DNA of 64,000 nucleotides from Bacteroidota bacterium (GCA_947477885.1 CANJUD010000007.1:62001-126000); one strand, 5' to 3'; positions 16,788-26,013 are shown, counted from the stretch's first letter. The notes: generated by a model not told the origin, from the sequence alone. Program-made: numbers and translations.

Positions 16788-17087
16788 TCATAATAACTTT
16801 AATTGGTTATTTGCCGGAAACTTATCGGGATTGCAAGTAATAAACCAAGCTTTAAACCCTGTTATTTTACAAGGCTTTTTTTCAATCTCTTTTAACAATC
16901 CATTTTTTTCAAGGTCTCTTTTATACCTAGTGATATTTTTTTGTGGGATAGAAGTTGCCTTGCTTACCATCGTCGCAGTAGCTACTTTTTTATTTAGATA
17001 TTGAAATATGGTTTCAAGTTGGGTTGTGCTTACCTTACTTTTGCTTTGCAATTTAAAAGAGGTGGGGGTTGCGTTATGGTTATCCAT
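16788..17087 (-). CDS. Winged-helix DNA-binding-like protein, 99 residues
   Basis: Residues of about 18-80 have the pattern of a winged helix: TTQLETIFQYLNKKVATATMV, then SKATSIPQKNITRYKRDLEKNGLL as the recognition helix, then KACKITGFKAWFITC-like strands forming a wing. Small proteins of this type are common in mobile elements of Bacteroidota, where they regulate the element. It overlaps the excisionase-like gene by 8 bp and is followed one base later by the 57-residue gene, so these genes form one operon. Confidence 0.65.
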   Translation of the reverse strand: MDNHNATPTSFKLQSKSKVSTTQLETIFQYLNKKVATATMVSKATSIPQKNITRYKRDLEKNGLLKEIEKKPCKITGFKAWFITCNPDKFPANNQLKLL

Positions 17088-17385
17088 TGCGTTTAATCCC
17101 TCCTTTCTTTTTTAAGGCTTCCAGTACCTCCGCTTTGGAAAATATAATAGTTCGTTCCACTTGGCTAAAGGGGATTTTACCACTATTTTTAATCTTTTGT
17201 GCGGTGGGAAAGGAAACCGATAAAAACTTTGCTAGTCCCTTTATCCCGTAAATATGGGGTTCGGGGTCTAGTTCTTTAGGTTGTTCATAATGTGGCCTAT
17301 CATTGATAACATCATGAAACCATTGTTTAAAAATTGGCTCTAATTTAGCCAAAGGCAATGAAAATAAAACTTGTTCGTTTGACAT
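17080..17385 (-). CDS. Excisionase-like DNA-binding protein (DUF3853-type)
   Basis: A 101-residue protein whose second half, IYGIKGLAKFLSVSFPTAQK to KAEVLEALKKK, matches the MerR/AlpA-type helix-turn-helix of small excisionase-like proteins (DUF3853 in Bacteroides mobile elements). The N-terminal 40 residues are acidic and helical. In integrative elements such proteins bend att DNA to favour excision and often also control transcription. It is the first gene of the leftward operon and starts just after the 115-bp gap that follows the 358-residue gene, where its promoter would lie. Confidence 0.7.
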   Translation of the reverse strand: MSNEQVLFSLPLAKLEPIFKQWFHDVINDRPHYEQPKELDPEPHIYGIKGLAKFLSVSFPTAQKIKNSGKIPFSQVERTIIFSKAEVLEALKKKGGIKRNG

Positions 17386-17500
17386 ATCACTTTTTGTTTA
17401 GAAGTGATGCAAACAAAGATTATTAAAGAAAAGTGCTACGGGGGTTAAGTGGGGTTAATAGTTGCAACATTTTATTAGTTAAGCTTTTATATTTTTATTT

Positions 17501-18577
17501 TTAACCCCCCCCAATTCTACTTTCCTCTATTTCAATTATTAAATCATTATCTGCTAGAATTTTGCTTCTTGGGTAGTTTTTCAAGTGTGGTATAACTTTC
17601 TCAATTTGTGGCCTTTTTTGGGGGTCTTTATCCTTGTTGTTTCCGATTGCATACATGGTTAATTGAATATTTAAAGGGGAATTTTCATATTTGTATAATT
17701 TACATAGTCTAGTAATTTCGTTTAAATCCCTAGATTTAGTTTCATAATGACCGTTCATTAGATAATTTAGGAATAAAGCAAATACTGGGACAGTCCATTT
17801 AACCTCATTTGAATTTGATACTTTTTTCTCAATACCCCCACTTGATAATTTATTGGTTTCTCCTTTTAAATCTTTCAATCTTTTCCAAAGGTCTTCAAAA
17901 TTGGGAATTGAATTAATAAATGTATAAGTATTTAATAAAGTCAATCTTTCCCAATCTATTGCCAAAAGGTGTAAGGCTTCGTCCTTGTTATGAATTATGT
18001 CTGCAAACTCTTTAAACCATTTGCTTTCTTCAATAATTTGCTTTCGTAATATTTTTAAATCAAAAGTTTTTAATTGACCATGTTCAGCTCCAAGTTTTGT
18101 TTCTTTCCACTTAATTAGAAGTATTGCGTCATTGTGGGTTTTACCTGTAATATCATTAATTTGAAAATGTTCAGAAAGGCCAATTATGTTATCCGAAAAA
18201 TCATTTAACATTTTAAACCATGCTTTATATTTTATAGTATTAAAATCGGTTTGTTGGTTCACGTCTTTGCCCTTTATAGGTTCATTATTAAATTGGTCAA
18301 TAATACCTAAAACAAATAGGGGTTTTTCATACCTAAATTGCCTTTTCCAATAGTTTTCTTCACCTCCATTTTGAGATTCAACGGGATAATTACTAGCATC
18401 ACTAAAAAGAAGTCTTTCAGCAATCTTAAGTTCTAAAGCAGTAATTTTTTTTACTACATACTCCCTTAGTTGGTGCAATTGTATGGGTTCAATTCCTTTG
18501 AGTGCCTTACTACTTTTAAGTTCTTCAACTCTATTATAGTATTTGTTTAATTGGTAGGGCGTTAAATCTTCTATCAT
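17501..18577 (-). CDS. Unrecognised protein coupled to the integrase, 358 residues
   Basis: A large soluble, mostly helical protein without signal peptide or membrane segment, and no catalytic motif that I recognise. Its first half has DLTPYQLNKYYNRVEEL and REYVVKKITALELKIAERLL. The second half includes VKWTVPVFALFLNYLMNG and CKLYKYENSPLNIQLTMY. The start overlaps the integrase stop by 4 bp (ATGA-type), so the two are probably translated together. The gene ends in a run of eight G just before the stop codon. The position suggests either a recombination accessory factor or a cargo gene of the element. Confidence 0.75.
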   Translation of the reverse strand: MIEDLTPYQLNKYYNRVEELKSSKALKGIEPIQLHQLREYVVKKITALELKIAERLLFSDASNYPVESQNGGEENYWKRQFRYEKPLFVLGIIDQFNNEPIKGKDVNQQTDFNTIKYKAWFKMLNDFSDNIIGLSEHFQINDITGKTHNDAILLIKWKETKLGAEHGQLKTFDLKILRKQIIEESKWFKEFADIIHNKDEALHLLAIDWERLTLLNTYTFINSIPNFEDLWKRLKDLKGETNKLSSGGIEKKVSNSNEVKWTVPVFALFLNYLMNGHYETKSRDLNEITRLCKLYKYENSPLNIQLTMYAIGNNKDKDPQKRPQIEKVIPHLKNYPRSKILADNDLIIEIEESRIGGG

Positions 18578-19911
18578 ATCGAATTAAATTTATCCATTGA
18601 AGTTCTTTTTTGCTCACTCACTATTTTAGTATAGAGTGCCATTGTCTTATGGTCTTTGTGTCCCGTCCAACTTCTAATAATGTCGGGTTGTATACCCAAG
18701 TAAAGAGCATTAATTATAAACGTCTTTCGTGCGGTGTGGGTGGTTATAAGTTCCCATTTTTCATAGGTTGTTTCAATACGTTTGTTGCCCTTAAACTCAA
18801 TTACGGTTTCCTTAGATTTTAATCCGGCCAATTCAGCAACTTCTTTCAAATACTCATTATATTTTTGATTGGTAGGTACGGGAAACAATCTATTGTTTTT
18901 TAAATCCTGGTCTTTGTATTTGTTCCATATTGCTAAAGCATATTTATTAAGCTCTATGGTCAATTTGTCGTCCGTCTTTACTGTTAAAATTTCTAAATAG
19001 TGGTTGTTGTTGTTGTCGGTTTTTATATCATTTTTCTTTAAGTGTGCTATATCTGAATAACGCAAAGAAGTAAAGCAACAAAAACTGTAAATATCTCTAA
19101 TATACTCCAGTCTTTTATTGTTTGATAGGTCTAGGTTGTTAAGGTGTTGTAGTTCGTCCCACGATAAGAAAACAATGTTCTTTTGATAATCACTAGTCCC
19201 GATCCCTTTAAATTTAAACTCAAAACCTTTGTAGGCTAAATTGGTATTGTATCCCATTTTAGTAGCCCAATTCAAAAACCAATTAAATATTTTCATGTAC
19301 TTATGATTGGTTGAATTATTAAGCTTTAAATCATTTTTAAAGTAGTCAATAAAACTTTGCAAGAAAATAGGGGTGATGTCTTCAAACTTTAATTTGGGGC
19401 AATGGGCTTCAATATGGGTTTTAAATGTTTCAATTTTCTTTTTGGTATTTACACTCCAGTCCTTTTGTTGGCTTTCAGTATCAATGAATATTTGCAAATA
19501 ATCAATAGCACTCTTTTGTTGTGAGGGGTTGGCTTCCTTTATTTGAGTGTTTTCAGCAACTAGGAGAAAGCTATTCAATTCGTCAAGTAGTAATTTACTT
19601 GTGATTGGTTTGTTAAGCCCTAGAGCATCATTATAAATAATTGGTAGTTGTGAGGCAATGGTTTCAATTCGCTTATTGATAATGTTTGCCCCGATCCCGT
19701 CTTTGTTAAAATTATTCCTTTTAACCCGTTGCTCAGTATCATTCCACTTTGCAAAATCAATTCTATATCCTATTGGATAAATAACCCTTTGCCCATCAAA
19801 TTTGAAGTCGGCCAATATTGGTACGTTATCGGTTTTTAATACTCCGGTGTTTTTGTCCTTTCGCTTTTCAAGTCTAAAACTAGTGATTATTATTCCTTTT
19901 TTGGCTTTCAT
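18574..19911 (-). CDS. int: Tyrosine recombinase (integrase) of the tRNA-Arg element
   Basis: A 445-residue site-specific recombinase of the type common in Bacteroidota elements. An N-terminal arm-binding domain (about 1-110) is followed by a SAM-like core-binding domain (about 125-230) and the catalytic domain. Catalytic residues visible are Arg in TSLRYSDIAHL near 280, Lys in LTVKTDDK near 315, HTAR with His392 and Arg395, His418 in WTGHKDH, and nucleophile Tyr427 in MALYTKI. All are present, so the enzyme looks intact. It lies beside the tRNA-proximal att site, reads away from it, and overlaps the next gene by 4 bp. Confidence 0.95.
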   Translation of the reverse strand: MKAKKGIIITSFRLEKRKDKNTGVLKTDNVPILADFKFDGQRVIYPIGYRIDFAKWNDTEQRVKRNNFNKDGIGANIINKRIETIASQLPIIYNDALGLNKPITSKLLLDELNSFLLVAENTQIKEANPSQQKSAIDYLQIFIDTESQQKDWSVNTKKKIETFKTHIEAHCPKLKFEDITPIFLQSFIDYFKNDLKLNNSTNHKYMKIFNWFLNWATKMGYNTNLAYKGFEFKFKGIGTSDYQKNIVFLSWDELQHLNNLDLSNNKRLEYIRDIYSFCCFTSLRYSDIAHLKKNDIKTDNNNNHYLEILTVKTDDKLTIELNKYALAIWNKYKDQDLKNNRLFPVPTNQKYNEYLKEVAELAGLKSKETVIEFKGNKRIETTYEKWELITTHTARKTFIINALYLGIQPDIIRSWTGHKDHKTMALYTKIVSEQKRTSMDKFNSI

Positions 19912-19929
19912 GTTTTGAGGTGTTAAAAT

Positions 19930-19953
19930 TTACACTCCAAATTTACACTCCAT
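19930..19953. promoter_or_regulatory. Candidate integrase arm-type sites, right end
   Basis: TTACACTCCAA (19930-19940) and TTACACTCCAT (19943-19953) repeat with the same 13-bp period as the left-end pair at 15152-15175. They lie in the integrase leader, 19 bp before its ATG, so integrase binding could also repress its own gene. Confidence 0.6.
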
Positions 19954-20071
19954 TTTTAGTTTAATCTAATTTATTTTGCTTTACTCTGTTTTCGGTTGGA
20001 ATGATTTAAGCCCTAGTACCAATTGACTTCGTTGGTTTAAATTGATTTTGATAAAGTTAGGCTTATTTAAT

Positions 20072-20091
20072 TTTGTAGTCCCGGCGAGAAT
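20072..20091. other. attR-type direct repeat within the tRNA-Arg 3' end
   Basis: TTTGTAGTCCCGGCGAGAAT, identical to 15076-15095. It covers the tRNA-Arg acceptor and part of the T arm, the usual crossover site of tyrosine integrases, so insertion left the tRNA gene complete. Confidence 0.88.
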
Positions 20092-20147
20092 CGAACTCAC
20101 ATCAAAAGTTTAGGAAACTTCTATTCTATCCATTGAACTACGGGACC
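20076..20147 (-). tRNA. tRNA-Arg (anticodon CCU)
   Basis: The minus strand folds as a 72-base cloverleaf. The acceptor GGTCCCG pairs with CGGGACT (first pair G-T), the D arm is GTTCAATGGATAGAA, the anticodon stem GAAGT/ACTTT encloses loop TTCCTAA (CCU, reading AGG), and the T arm contains GAGTTCGATTCTC. Discriminator A; CCA not encoded. Its 3' end is the insertion site of the element. Confidence 0.95.
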
Positions 20148-20192
20148 AAATATTGGTGTGCAAATATCGGTGAATAATGATAGCTGGTCAAA

Positions 20193-22232
20193 TCATTTCT
20201 TGACAGGCTTGCTTAGTTCCAACCAGTCTACTAATATTTGAGTGCCTTCATCCATAATTAAATCGTATTTTCCTGAATCAACAACACTGTCTTCTGCTCC
20301 ATCTTTTTGCTTTGAATCTTTTTCCTTGGCACTCTTATCTAGTTTACGTTTAGCATTTCTTGCATTTTCTTTATCTTTACGTTTATCTACTTGGGCTTGA
20401 GCTGCAGATAATTGTAAAGGTAGAAGTTTTTCTTCTTTTTGTTTTTCCTTGTCTTCAAAGTCTTCTTCCAAGTATTGGAATTCGGCATTTTTTTCCATCC
20501 TTTTTTGATGATCTTCTATTAGTGACATTTTATATTTATCAAGTTCTGTGCAAAGGTCAAAATGAGAGGGGGGAATTTCATCATAAGGAAGTGCATAAGG
20601 ATCGGCACTTTCACCAAATAAGGTAGAATCGATTAATGAGGGGAATTGCACATCGGGTATCACACCTCTGTGCTGGGTACTTCCACCTGTTATCCTATAA
20701 AACTTGGCAATAGTGGGTTTTATTTCACCCATTTTAGGTCCTACTGGATTGCTTTCGTTGAACTGGTTCATATCTAATAAGTTTTGAACGGTGCCTTTTC
20801 CATACGTACGCTCACCAACTATAATAGCTCTATGATAATCCTGCAATGCGGCGGCAAATATTTCGGAAGCTGAGGCACTGCCGCGGTTAACCAATACTGT
20901 CATTGGGCCACCAAAATTCAAATTGGTGTCACGGTCTTCATCAATCTCTACTTGGCCATATAAATTCTTAACTTGAACAACAGGCCCTCTTCTGATAAAC
21001 AATCCAGATAAAGTAATAGCTTCTTGCAAAGAACCTCCCGTATTGTTTCGCAAATCGAAAACAAGTGCTTGTATTTTTTCACGCTTTAATGAATCCAATA
21101 ATTTCTTAACATCGGCTGTGGTGCCTTGGTAAAAAACAGGCAGATTAATTACACCTATTTTATACTCTTTTTTACCACGTTTTAGGTTTTTTATTTCACA
21201 TTTGGCTCGTTGTTCTTCTAATCTAATCAGGTCTCTTTTTATTTCAATTACTTTTCTAGGATCTGTGGGGCCTGCTGTTTTAGGTATAATTTGCAACTTC
21301 ACCCAAGTGTCTTTTTCTCCTCTTATTAATGCTACCACATCATCCAAACGCCATCCAACTACATCTACCAACTCGCCTTCTTGGCCTTGCCCTACTCCTA
21401 CTATTTTATCACCATCAAATATAGCCTTGCTGCGGTCAGCAGGTCCGCCTTTCACCAATTCACGCACTTTGGTATACTCACCATCAAGTGTAAGCGTAGC
21501 TCCAATCCCTTTAAGTTGCTGCGACATGTTTACATGGAAATCTTCAGCCACTCTGGGCGAAAAATAATCGGTATGCGGATCAACACAACCAGTATATGCA
21601 TTCATAAATGATGAGAAAGCATCCTCGCTCTTTATTTTCGACATTTGCGTGCGAAAATTATTATAGCGTTTAAGTACGGTTTCGTTTATTTCTGTACCGT
21701 TTTTGCCGGCTAATTTCATTAGCAGAGCTTCATACTTAAGTTTCTTTGTCCACCAAATATTTTGTTCAGTCTCGTCTTCAAACCATGACTGCTTTTCTCT
21801 GTCGAAGAGAAAATAATCTTCTTTACTAAAACTAAATGTATCTTTAAGCAGCGTCTTCACAAAATCAATTCGATTAGCTATTCTCACCAAGTAGGTATTA
21901 TATATAAAAAAACCTGCATCACTAGTGCCTGATTTTAAATCATCATCCAACCTCAATTTATATTTGTCGAACGATTGTATATCACTAGCTAAAAAGTACT
22001 GTCTTCCATCATCTAAAATTTGCAAATACTTATCATATACTTTCGCTGAGTACTCATCATCAATTACAATTCTGTTATAATGGTTATGAGACAACACATC
22101 GGCGATGAGCATTTCAGTTTTTTCGTGCTGATCTTCAGAATGAAGTTTTTTGGGGAATACACTGGTGGTATCTCCGGCAAGAATATATTGGGAAAACCCT
22201 ATAAACAGGATTAGAAGTTTTAACTTTCGCAT
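20193..22232 (-). CDS. Carboxy-terminal (tail-specific) processing protease, S41 family
   Basis: Periplasmic serine protease that cleaves proteins at C-terminal regions, 679 residues with signal peptide MRKLKLLILFIGFSQYILAG. After a helical N-terminal domain comes a PDZ domain near 235-320 (GIGATLTLDGEYTKVREL). The S41 core includes ALVFDLRNNTGG near 393, catalytic Ser in NRGSASASEIFAAAL near 450, and Lys in GERTYGKGTVQN near 474, the Ser-Lys dyad of Prc/Tsp. A highly charged lysine-rich stretch (about 575-660) follows. This matches Prc of Gram-negatives rather than the short CtpA form. It starts 45 bp beyond the tRNA-Arg gene. Confidence 0.93.
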   Translation of the reverse strand: MRKLKLLILFIGFSQYILAGDTTSVFPKKLHSEDQHEKTEMLIADVLSHNHYNRIVIDDEYSAKVYDKYLQILDDGRQYFLASDIQSFDKYKLRLDDDLKSGTSDAGFFIYNTYLVRIANRIDFVKTLLKDTFSFSKEDYFLFDREKQSWFEDETEQNIWWTKKLKYEALLMKLAGKNGTEINETVLKRYNNFRTQMSKIKSEDAFSSFMNAYTGCVDPHTDYFSPRVAEDFHVNMSQQLKGIGATLTLDGEYTKVRELVKGGPADRSKAIFDGDKIVGVGQGQEGELVDVVGWRLDDVVALIRGEKDTWVKLQIIPKTAGPTDPRKVIEIKRDLIRLEEQRAKCEIKNLKRGKKEYKIGVINLPVFYQGTTADVKKLLDSLKREKIQALVFDLRNNTGGSLQEAITLSGLFIRRGPVVQVKNLYGQVEIDEDRDTNLNFGGPMTVLVNRGSASASEIFAAALQDYHRAIIVGERTYGKGTVQNLLDMNQFNESNPVGPKMGEIKPTIAKFYRITGGSTQHRGVIPDVQFPSLIDSTLFGESADPYALPYDEIPPSHFDLCTELDKYKMSLIEDHQKRMEKNAEFQYLEEDFEDKEKQKEEKLLPLQLSAAQAQVDKRKDKENARNAKRKLDKSAKEKDSKQKDGAEDSVVDSGKYDLIMDEGTQILVDWLELSKPVKK

Positions 22233-22263
22233 ATTATTTCAGGGTTCAAAAATAAGACCAAAC

Positions 22264-22302
22264 AAAAACCCCAACCATGTTTACGATTTGGTTGGGGTTT
22301 TT
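22264..22302 (-). terminator. Intrinsic terminator after the type IX secretion cargo gene
   Basis: A 14-bp perfect stem (AAAAACCCCAACCA / TGGTTGGGGTTTTT) with an 11-base loop lies 15 bp past the stop at 22318. Runs of A and T on both sides make it work in either direction. It separates the gene from the protease gene downstream. Confidence 0.88.
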
Positions 22303-22317
22303 GTTTTATTAATATTG

Positions 22318-25083
22318 TTAGATTTTAATAAATTTCTTTACTTCCTGTCGCCCATTTTGTTTCAGGAAGACCAAGTAAGTTCCCGCTTTCAAATCGGAAA
22401 TATTAATGGGTATATTTTGGTTTCCATTTCCTAAGCCATAAAGTTCACTATTGAATACTTGCTTTCCCGTTAAATCAACTACCGATATAAAAACATTGGA
22501 TGTTTTTTGTAAATTGAAAGTGAGGTTGATATTATCGCTGGCAGGATTGGGATACACACTTAAGCCAACAGAATTTGTTGTATTTTGAGGTTCTTCAACC
22601 GCAGTTACTTGGCTGGTACTCATAAAAAATCCGCGTCCATGTGTTCCAATATAGAAAGTTGGCCCCATCCAGGGGCGGTCTTCGTATTGTTTAATACTAA
22701 ACACAGGTAAACGTTCCATTCCACTATTGGATTCAACCCACGATTGTCCGCCATCATTGCTAGTCCATACGCCCAAGTCTGTAGCTGCAACTAATTTTTT
22801 ACTATCATCAATATTAACGGCAATATCATATACGGGCATTAGTGGAAGATTTCCTTGTATTGAAGTAAATGCAACGCTTGCTGCCACATCTAAAGCATTA
22901 TGAGTTTCATATATATAAGCACCAAAACCATAGTTTGCTACACTCACTATCATGTGATTTGAGTCATTTGGGTCTGTTTCAACACCCGTAATTACACGTC
23001 CACCAAATTTACCGTTACCAATCTCTTCAAAAGCAACTCCAGTAACTGTGCGTGGTGAATCGGCATAAGTGGCTGAGTTTAGCCCAGCAAAACGATACAG
23101 CCCGCCATTAAAAGTACCACAGAATAAGTTGTTCCAATTGGTTGTAATACCTAAACTTTTTGGCTCGCCAGCTCGCCATCCGCCGCCAGATGCATTCCAT
23201 TGTGCCAATCTGAACCATTGTGGTTTTCCATCATTGCTCAATTTGTTTTTTACCAGTGCTTCACGGGTTATAAAAACTGATCCACCATCGCCATTGGTAT
23301 TGTTCATTCCAACAGCAAAGAGGGACGATGAGTCTTTATAATGTTCTCTGAAAAGAATAGGGGTATTAAATATTTTGCTAAAGCCACTAGTTTTATCTGA
23401 GCATTTTGATAATCCAGAAGCAGAGCCATATTTAGGGTCAACTTTGTTAATCATGTCACAATCGTAAAAGAAGTCTTCTGAGGTGCCACCAGTAAGCGAC
23501 CTAGTTACACCACCATAGTAAGTGCTATAAAACATAATTTGTGGATTGATATGCGATATTTCACATTGGAAGCCATCTCCTCCAAAAACTTCAACAGCTC
23601 CTTGAGCTGTATTGCGGCTGCCATTGATAAATTGTGTGCCATTATCCTGACTTCCACCTATTACATTTCCATGCCAGTCAGCAGCTACATCATAAAATTG
23701 GGTAACATTATAACCTTTGTTAGATGTGAAAAAAGTGACGCATCCATTTGTTGATTTGCTGATACCACCATCAGAACCAATATAGGTAGTGAAAGTTTTG
23801 TTTTGTGCATTCACGTTTGCAAAAACAATAGCATGCTTGTCAGAATGTATATAATACGGACTGAATTCACTTGCTCCAATGAGAGCAGTTTTGTTCCAGG
23901 CAGATTTTGAACCTCTTCCAGGTCCTTGCCATTCCCACCAATCACAGCCCGATGCAAAAATACGTTCGGAGTCAGTTGGGTCAACTGCTAGTACGTTATT
24001 CCATGTTCCTTGCCCCTGAAGACCGTTTGACAGCGGGTCGAAATCGGCAGGCGATGAAGCCCCGGAAGCTATCTTAGTCCAAGTATCGCCAGCATTTTTT
24101 GATTGGTAAATCCCCTCTAACCTGCTGTTGGCAGTTGAAGACGCCATTGCATAAACATAGTTGGGGTTTGATTGTGATATGGCAATAGAAATCCTATTTG
24201 TAGTAGCAACCATTGGAGCTTTGCTCACTTTAGTAAAAGTGGATTTTCCATCGTCACTCCTAAATATTCCTGTAGCCGTTGCAACATAAACTTTACCATT
24301 GCTTGATACTTTTATTTCCAAACATGTAGAATTTGGGCCGCCCTGAGCTTTGCTCCAAGTTGCTCCCTGATCCTCACTATAATAATAACCATTTGTTGTA
24401 GCTGCATATACGCGATTATTTGTGGGGTCGCTACCCATTGATTGTATTCCCAGCCAACTAGATGTTTTAGAAAGCACGTTAAAACCAGTAGTTCCGTTTT
24501 TTTGAAGATATATACCTGCACCATCAAAACCACTTTCGCCAACCCCTACAGAGTAGCCAATAAATCCGCCTTCACCAGTTCCATAATATATGTCGCCATT
24601 AGGTGCTTGAGTCATAGTGCTAATGCACCGATTGTTTTTCTTTGTATCAACTTTTTGCCATGAGCTACCTCCGGTAGTCGATTTCCACAGACCACCACTT
24701 ACACCGCCAGCATATATTGTATTTTGGGTAGGATCTTGGTTGTCAACCAAAATAGCACGTGTGCGACCGCCCACATTATCTGGGCCTTTTTCTTGCCAAT
24801 CCAAAGGCCACTTTGTGGCACGTTGATTCATCATCGCATCTGCTTGACGAATTGCATTATTAACATCTCGTGGGTCTACCTTATCGGTATTGGGGTTGGC
24901 CCTTAGTTTGTGCATCATCTCCACATAGGCAGCAGATGAACGTTCTTCCCACTCTTCACCTTCGCCTTCTACTTGCAAACGTGATTTACGGGGAGCGTAA
25001 TCTTTGCCTTCATTAATAAAGGATCCTACTGCAAAGCCCCCTGCTATTACAATACCTGCCATCCAAATCGTAAACTTTTTCAT
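22318..25083 (-). CDS. Large secreted beta-propeller protein with type IX secretion sorting domain
   Basis: A 921-residue exported protein with an N-terminal signal or anchor (FTIWMAGIVIAGGFAVGSFI). Residues of about 95-830 contain many BNR/Asp-box-like turns (STTGGSSWQKV, SEDQGATWSKA, SKNAGDTWTKI, SNDGGQSWVES), indicating a VPS10/sortilin-type or sialidase-like beta propeller. The last 80 residues, from VYPNPASDNINLTF to KKFIKI, are a type A sorting domain that directs passage by the type IX system and attachment to the cell surface. No catalytic residues of a glycosidase are evident, so a binding or adhesive role is as likely as hydrolysis. Confidence 0.88.
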   Translation of the reverse strand: MKKFTIWMAGIVIAGGFAVGSFINEGKDYAPRKSRLQVEGEGEEWEERSSAAYVEMMHKLRANPNTDKVDPRDVNNAIRQADAMMNQRATKWPLDWQEKGPDNVGGRTRAILVDNQDPTQNTIYAGGVSGGLWKSTTGGSSWQKVDTKKNNRCISTMTQAPNGDIYYGTGEGGFIGYSVGVGESGFDGAGIYLQKNGTTGFNVLSKTSSWLGIQSMGSDPTNNRVYAATTNGYYYSEDQGATWSKAQGGPNSTCLEIKVSSNGKVYVATATGIFRSDDGKSTFTKVSKAPMVATTNRISIAISQSNPNYVYAMASSTANSRLEGIYQSKNAGDTWTKIASGASSPADFDPLSNGLQGQGTWNNVLAVDPTDSERIFASGCDWWEWQGPGRGSKSAWNKTALIGASEFSPYYIHSDKHAIVFANVNAQNKTFTTYIGSDGGISKSTNGCVTFFTSNKGYNVTQFYDVAADWHGNVIGGSQDNGTQFINGSRNTAQGAVEVFGGDGFQCEISHINPQIMFYSTYYGGVTRSLTGGTSEDFFYDCDMINKVDPKYGSASGLSKCSDKTSGFSKIFNTPILFREHYKDSSSLFAVGMNNTNGDGGSVFITREALVKNKLSNDGKPQWFRLAQWNASGGGWRAGEPKSLGITTNWNNLFCGTFNGGLYRFAGLNSATYADSPRTVTGVAFEEIGNGKFGGRVITGVETDPNDSNHMIVSVANYGFGAYIYETHNALDVAASVAFTSIQGNLPLMPVYDIAVNIDDSKKLVAATDLGVWTSNDGGQSWVESNSGMERLPVFSIKQYEDRPWMGPTFYIGTHGRGFFMSTSQVTAVEEPQNTTNSVGLSVYPNPASDNINLTFNLQKTSNVFISVVDLTGKQVFNSELYGLGNGNQNIPINISDLKAGTYLVFLKQNGRQEVKKFIKI

Positions 25084-25140
25084 ATCTATTTTTTATAAAA
25101 GTGGTTTCAAATTAACGGTATTTTTTAATACCAATCAAAC

Positions 25141-26013
25141 TTATAAATGTTTTTCACTATGATAACTCGACCTAACTAAAGCCCCAGACTCTACATACTG
25201 CAAGCCTCTGCTTAATCCTTCTTCTTTATACATTGCAAAAATATCTGGATGTATAAACTCCTCAACTTGCAAGTGCATTTTGGTTGGTTGTAAATACTGA
25301 CCTAGTGTTAGTACATCACATCCGTGTGCAGCCAAATCGTCCATGGCCTCAAATACTTCTTCTTTGCTTTCACCAATCCCAAGCATAATCCCAGATTTAG
25401 TTCTGCGGCCACGCTCTTTTGTCAATTTTATTTGTTCCAAGCTTCTTTCATATTTTGCTTGTGGTCTTACTTTCTTATATAATCTTTTAACTGTTTCCAT
25501 ATTGTGAGATACCACCTCGGGTTTTTCATCAATAACCTGATATAATAAATCCCACTTTGCTTGAAAGTCAGGAATCAAAGTTTCTATAGTGGTCAATGGG
25601 TTTTGCTCTTTAACCAAACGTATAGTATCTGCCCATACCAAAGCCCCTTTATCTTTTAATTCGTCTCTATTTACCGATGTGATAACGGCATGTTTCACAC
25701 CCATTAATCTGATTGCTTCAGCAACACGCGTTGGCTCATCCATATCGTATTCTGTAGGGCGGCCGGTGGCGACTGCACAGAAGGAGCATGAGCGTGTACA
25801 CACATTTCCCAATATCATAAAGGTAGCTGTGCCTGCTCCCCAGCATTCGCCCATATTGGGGCAGTTGCCGCTCTCGCATATTGTGTGAAGTTTATATTCA
25901 TCAACCAGTTTACGTACGTTCAAATAGTTTTGACCCGTAGGTAGTTTTACTTTCAACCAATCGGGTTTTTTTGCTCTGGGAGTTTCATTTGCTATAACTG
26001 GGATTTCCAACAT
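25141..26013 (-). CDS. lipA: Lipoyl synthase
   Basis: Radical SAM enzyme that inserts two sulfurs into octanoyl groups on E2 and GcvH proteins to form lipoate. The 290-residue protein has both cluster motifs: the auxiliary-cluster [12 protein letters not shown] near residue 46 and the radical [11 protein letters not shown] near 72. [24 protein letters not shown] and the C-terminal RSSYHSEKH Ser-containing motif are also typical. Its product is needed by the 2-oxoacid dehydrogenases encoded at 5820 and 42915. It follows the Nfu-like and Mrp-like genes on the same strand, and Nfu-type carriers are known to rebuild LipA's auxiliary cluster. Confidence 0.97.
   Translation of the reverse strand: MLEIPVIANETPRAKKPDWLKVKLPTGQNYLNVRKLVDEYKLHTICESGNCPNMGECWGAGTATFMILGNVCTRSCSFCAVATGRPTEYDMDEPTRVAEAIRLMGVKHAVITSVNRDELKDKGALVWADTIRLVKEQNPLTTIETLIPDFQAKWDLLYQVIDEKPEVVSHNMETVKRLYKKVRPQAKYERSLEQIKLTKERGRRTKSGIMLGIGESKEEVFEAMDDLAAHGCDVLTLGQYLQPTKMHLQVEEFIHPDIFAMYKEEGLSRGLQYVESGALVRSSYHSEKHL

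Larger units (their letters stand above)
15076..20091. mobile_element. Integrated element of about 5.0 kb at tRNA-Arg(CCU), phage-satellite-like
   Basis: An exact 20-bp direct repeat, identical to the 3' end of tRNA-Arg(CCU), occurs at 15076-15095 and 20072-20091, giving a unit of 4,996 bp. Inside, all seven genes lie on the minus strand: integrase next to the tRNA end, an unknown 358-residue protein, an excisionase-like protein, a winged-helix protein, two further unknown proteins and a terminase-small-subunit-like protein at the far end. Paired 13-bp direct repeats near both ends look like integrase arm sites. No portal, capsid, large terminase, relaxase or mating genes are present. This argues for a satellite or small integrative element; a remnant of a larger prophage is the alternative. 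Confidence 0.85.

Noticed and set aside
19447-19459. A further integrase arm site (TTTACACTCCA) inside the integrase gene
   Set aside because: A single copy in coding sequence, without the 13-bp-spaced partner; probably chance.
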